The translations under genes and the position numbers were made by a program. A DNA stretch of 64,000 nucleotides from Xiphias gladius (taxonomy: Eukaryota; Chordata; Actinopteri; Istiophoriformes; Xiphiidae): the NCBI RefSeq assembly GCF_016859285.1, contig NC_053408.1, positions 9,199,213-9,263,212 of the forward strand. Direction: 5' to 3'. Each line of letters opens with the position of its first letter. Position 1 is the stretch's first letter. The notes under the pieces were generated by a model that saw only the letters and a list, made by a program, of their open reading frames with translations, made no database searches and was not told the DNA's origin. Positions 48,570-64,000 of this stretch are shown here, piece by piece.

Positions 48570-50299
48570 GAGATCTATTATGAGTTGTTTCTTTATTGTC
48601 AGTATTGGGTTCAAATTCAAATTCAATTCAAATCATAGACTCATTGACTCAAAAAATAACAATAGTAATGATAGGTAAATTAATTTTTGATGTAGGTAAG
48701 AACTCTAGGATGGTTAGGGTCAAATTTAATTTTTTTAAATTGTGTGTCTGGCTTTCATTATTTGAAAAAAAAATTCTTAATGTAAATGTTTTCATTTTTT
48801 TGGGAACATTTTTTTGATTTGTTTTGATTTATCATTTTAAGACTGTAAACTCTTATCATTTGATGTGAAAATTATTTCCAAAACTGTTCCACAGAATGTT
48901 TTATAGTTTAATAAGAAAATGTTTCATGGCTGAAAGGTATCAAAGGTTTGATTGTACTTTATTCCAACGTCTGGCTGCCACATCGGCTGTGACTATAAAA
49001 ATATATATATAGCAGATTTACCAATATCTGATGTCATGTCTGGGCATCTGCACTTACCTCTTCAAGATTTCACCACACAACTTCATCAGTGTCTGTACTG
49101 GTCAGCACAGATACTTGCCCAAGACTTTACATGACATCTTCCGCCATCCTGAAAATATAGTGCAGTTCAAATTTTTCCTCTACAGAGCAAGAGTTAGACG
49201 AACTTTATGGACACATCACCTTAACTCTTGTTCCGCTTCTGCTACGATGTTTTCTTCCCAAATGGAAACCGCATTCCGCGTCGCGTCTACTTCCTGTTGT
49301 CCGTTCTAAAAAGCTCCCGCCAAAGCAGGATTCCTGTGTGCAGGAATTGACTACTCAGCCTGGGCAGGAAGGCCTGCCCAAATGCAGTTGACTGACGGCT
49401 TGGCCCTTCAGGGAATAGCAAAAACAATTGGGAAAAGAATAAGGAAAAATAACGGGATAAAAATAAATTATACTGTATAAAAATAAATTAATATCATTTT
49501 TTGAAAGATATACAGGAAAAATTACAGTAATTTATGTGAAAAAAATAAGTATACATTTTTTAAATATATAAATAAAATATATACAGAAATCAATGAATAA
49601 ATAAATATGAAAAATTAAAAATTCTTATAATTATACTTCTGTATTTGATTATTTGTCTTTATATTTCCACATTTATTTTCTTACTCTTTTACAGATTTAT
49701 ATTTTTATGCCACCACGAAGGCTCCATAGCCCGTGGCTCTGAAAAGTTTACAACTTGCTCCTTTGTGGAAGACAGCAGTTACAATGGATTCCAGTGGTGA
49801 CCCCCCTCCCCCCAAAAAAACCTCAACTCTCCTCTAACACCGCTACCATAATTGGCCATAGAGACAGCTACAATAAAGATGTTTACATTTAAGCTTGTAC
49901 TCATCTGGGACCATCTGCATCTGACCCACATAGCCTGCCACAGACAACAAATGCCAGAAAGTCAAACAAATTGTCTTGTGTTCAAATTAAGAATGCTGTC
50001 TTTGGCAAGGGTTGGGATGGTTTCTGAGGTCAGGCTGAAAAATGAAAAACAACTTAGTCCCTGTCCCAATTCCATATTGCGTATTGATTCTAAGCAGGTT
50101 TTTAGTTTGCACTGTGTTCTGTGGGTGAATGGAGCAGAAGTAAACCAAAATTTAATTGTGGGCGCGTTGCAGCGCCAAAAAACGCACACTTAATACACAC
50201 AAAAAAGTAGTAAATCTGAGGATAACATTCCGATGTATGTTTGTGAAGTTTAATTGGCAGCTTTCTAAAGTTGCAGTTTGATTCAAATCTGATGTCACA

Positions 50300-51110
50300 C
50301 CCGTCATTCCTGTTAGCATAATGTGGTAAAGTTTGTTGGTTTTGTTGGAGAGCAACTGCTAACACAGTATGGATTTGGGATAGAGCTCATGAGTCCACAG
50401 CTAGTACAGCCTCAGTGGTCCTTTGAGCTTAATGCTAACACTAGCATGGCAACATGCTTATTAGCATGTATAATGTTTACTGTGTTAACCATTTTAATCT
50501 CGAGTGTAACCATGCTAACGTTAGCACAACATACAGCTGAAGATGATGGGAGTGTCATTAGTTTAGCAGATATTTGGTCATGAACAAGTGTTGAATAAAC
50601 GGAAATTTTGACCTGATGGTCCAGCTGGAGGGAAACTACGGGGATTAAAGTCATTACAATTCATCTTCTGAAAACGATAAACGCATGCTCCACTTTTCAA
50701 TCAATCCATTCCATAGTTACAAATTTTGTGCCAATCCATCATGTGGATGTTCACTGCATAAGTTATAACTTAGACCTCCTGGTGGCGCTAGAGGAAAAGT
50801 CAGAGGATCACTTAAGTCATTGGAGTTTATCATCTTCTACACACCTTTAATATCTGCAGCAAATTTCATGCAAATTTCTATCAATTAGTTCTTGAGCTAT
50901 TTCACCCTGAACAACAAACATCAACCTCGAGGTGGCGCTAGAGGTGAAGTCAGGGGATCCCCAAAGTCGGTAGGATTCGGCATCTAGGGCCCTTGAATAT
51001 TCGTACAAAATGTCATTGCAATCCTTCCAATAAATGCTGAGATTGCTGAAGACCAAAGTGGTCGACCGACCGATCAATAGGTCAGCATCACCATCCCTAG
51101 AACCATGCTG
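50300..51110. repeat. Dispersed fish repeat block
   Basis: Contains ATGCTAACACTAGCATGGCA, TTAGCATGTATAATGTTTAC and two diverged internal copies of GGTGGCGCTAGAGG...AAGTCAGGGGATC...TTCGGCATCT-type sequence (about 50780 and 50935), ending ACCAAAGTGGTCGACCGACC. The same wording is at 15380-15525. The two internal copies suggest partial tandem duplication. Non-coding. Confidence 0.55.
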
Positions 51111-52135
51111 CTAGCAAGGTTAAAAAACGTCAAACAGCTTTGTCTGACATATTCAAATTTTCGTATTCTGTCTTCAGCAAAGGTTGTGATGATATAAAGG
51201 TCAGGTTGATCCATGAAAGATAAATGTCTTGAAACATAATGTTACTGCATTCAGAAATTGATTGGCCAACAGGGTGCACCACAGTAAACAATTCTGGCCT
51301 TGATTCCTCACTCGCTGTATGTACAGAAGAATAACAATTATTTTTACAAGATTTTCTCTGTCATTAATTTATTACATTATTTACATTATTACATTTTTAT
51401 ATGAATAGGCTTCATACAGGATGGAAAATTACAACTCTGTTAATCTTGTATGAAAACAAATACTTTCCAGAAATGAAAAACTGAACAACATTCCTGAAGT
51501 GTGAATGAGAAGTATTTTTGGCAAATGGAAGCTGCAATGCTAAGGGGGGGGGTCCTTATTATAATGCAAAACTAACTGCCAAATCAGAGGAGATTAAGTC
51601 TTCATGATTAAGACATAATCTTTCTGCTGCACATATAACTGGGTTACGTCATACATACAAAACACTGCCAAAACTTAGCATTCACACAGTGTAGAGTGCC
51701 ATTATACTGAGGGAACATGAGATTATGTAAAATCCTAATAACAGAGGAAACACTGTTTTAGAAACAATTAAAAAGCCAGAAAAGCAGTAAAGAACTTGTG
51801 TTTCTGTATTCTCCCCACAGTTAACCAGATTTAAACTGAACCAATAAGGAATTCTACTATCTCTTACATGCTAACAAATTTGCTTTATAAAATGAAATGC
51901 AGAGTTCTCACAGTCTGTGGCAACAGCAAAAACGTCACGCCAAAAAAGAAGACACGATCCCATTTTTCTGTAGATCCCCAAAAAAGGAAATTATCTGACA
52001 CTTTGGCAGGCACTTCTGTATTTGCTGAAGATAATCTCAAGATGTCTGTCAGCAGGTTCTGGAGGAAAGAAAAAAAAAAAAAAAAAAAGAAAAAAAACCC
52101 CCTTCAAAACACCCCTGCTGTTTCTTTCCTCGATG

Positions 52136-64000
<11,865 letters not shown>

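Larger units (their letters stand above)
46910..52135. other. Intergenic stretch between convergent qrfpr and polr3a
   Basis: qrfpr (plus) and polr3a (minus) converge. The left part, to about 48.6 kb, probably holds the qrfpr 3' UTR. The region 49430-49700 is very AT-rich. A dispersed fish repeat fills about 50300-51110. A TTTATT at 51368-51373 could be the polr3a polyadenylation signal on the minus strand. An A-run at about 52067-52097 produces lysine-rich ORFs. No gene was recognised; the ORFs at 48952-49309 have no visible domain. Confidence 0.55.

Overview
The window is vertebrate nuclear DNA, almost certainly from a ray-finned (teleost) fish. Genes are split into short exons with GT/AG borders. 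Intergenic DNA and introns are AT-rich and carry fish-type repeats: L2-like LINE fragments, Tc1/mariner-like non-autonomous elements, TGTAAAGC-type SINE/LINE tails and many microsatellites. No bacterial, viral or organellar gene organisation was seen.

Five protein-coding genes can be assembled exon by exon, and each model keeps an open frame across every junction. (1) 974-1760, plus: the last two exons of an ADAMTS procollagen N-proteinase, best read as adamts14, ending in a PLAC domain and a Pro/Ser/Thr-rich tail. (2) 4451-10624, minus: a complete seven-exon steroidogenic acute regulatory protein paralogue (star2-like, 278 aa). (3) 21516-27604, minus: a complete eight-exon tbata (SPATIAL) gene, 322 aa. 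(4) 39359-46909, plus: a complete six-exon QRFP-receptor-type GPCR, 439 aa. (5) 52136-64000, minus: the 3' part of polr3a, the largest subunit of RNA polymerase III, from inside the bridge helix through the trigger loop to the stop; the 5' part lies beyond the right edge.

The genes do not form one pathway. The order is informative: ADAMTS14-TBATA adjacency is also found at human 10q22.1, and POLR3A is at human 10q22.3. The StAR paralogue and the QRFP-type receptor are not at the matching human positions, so they are candidates for old paralogues kept in fish and lost in mammals.

The gene-poor stretches (1.8-4.4 kb, 10.6-21.5 kb, 27.6-39.3 kb, 46.9-52.1 kb) and the long introns hold decayed transposons and simple repeats. 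Most notable are a broken copy of a conserved HGKG-motif protein (29.97-30.34 kb), an inverted-repeat element (19.66-20.42 kb), a degenerate tandem array of roughly 110-145 bp units (12.68-13.79 kb), two L2-like LINE remnants (32.2-35.0 kb), a fold-back element in a receptor intron (45.0-45.25 kb), and a roughly 350-bp direct duplication shared by two polr3a introns (57.64 and 60.51 kb). No tRNA, rRNA or CRISPR array was seen. No previously undescribed multi-gene system was recognised; the most interesting material is the diverged StAR paralogue and its genomic position.
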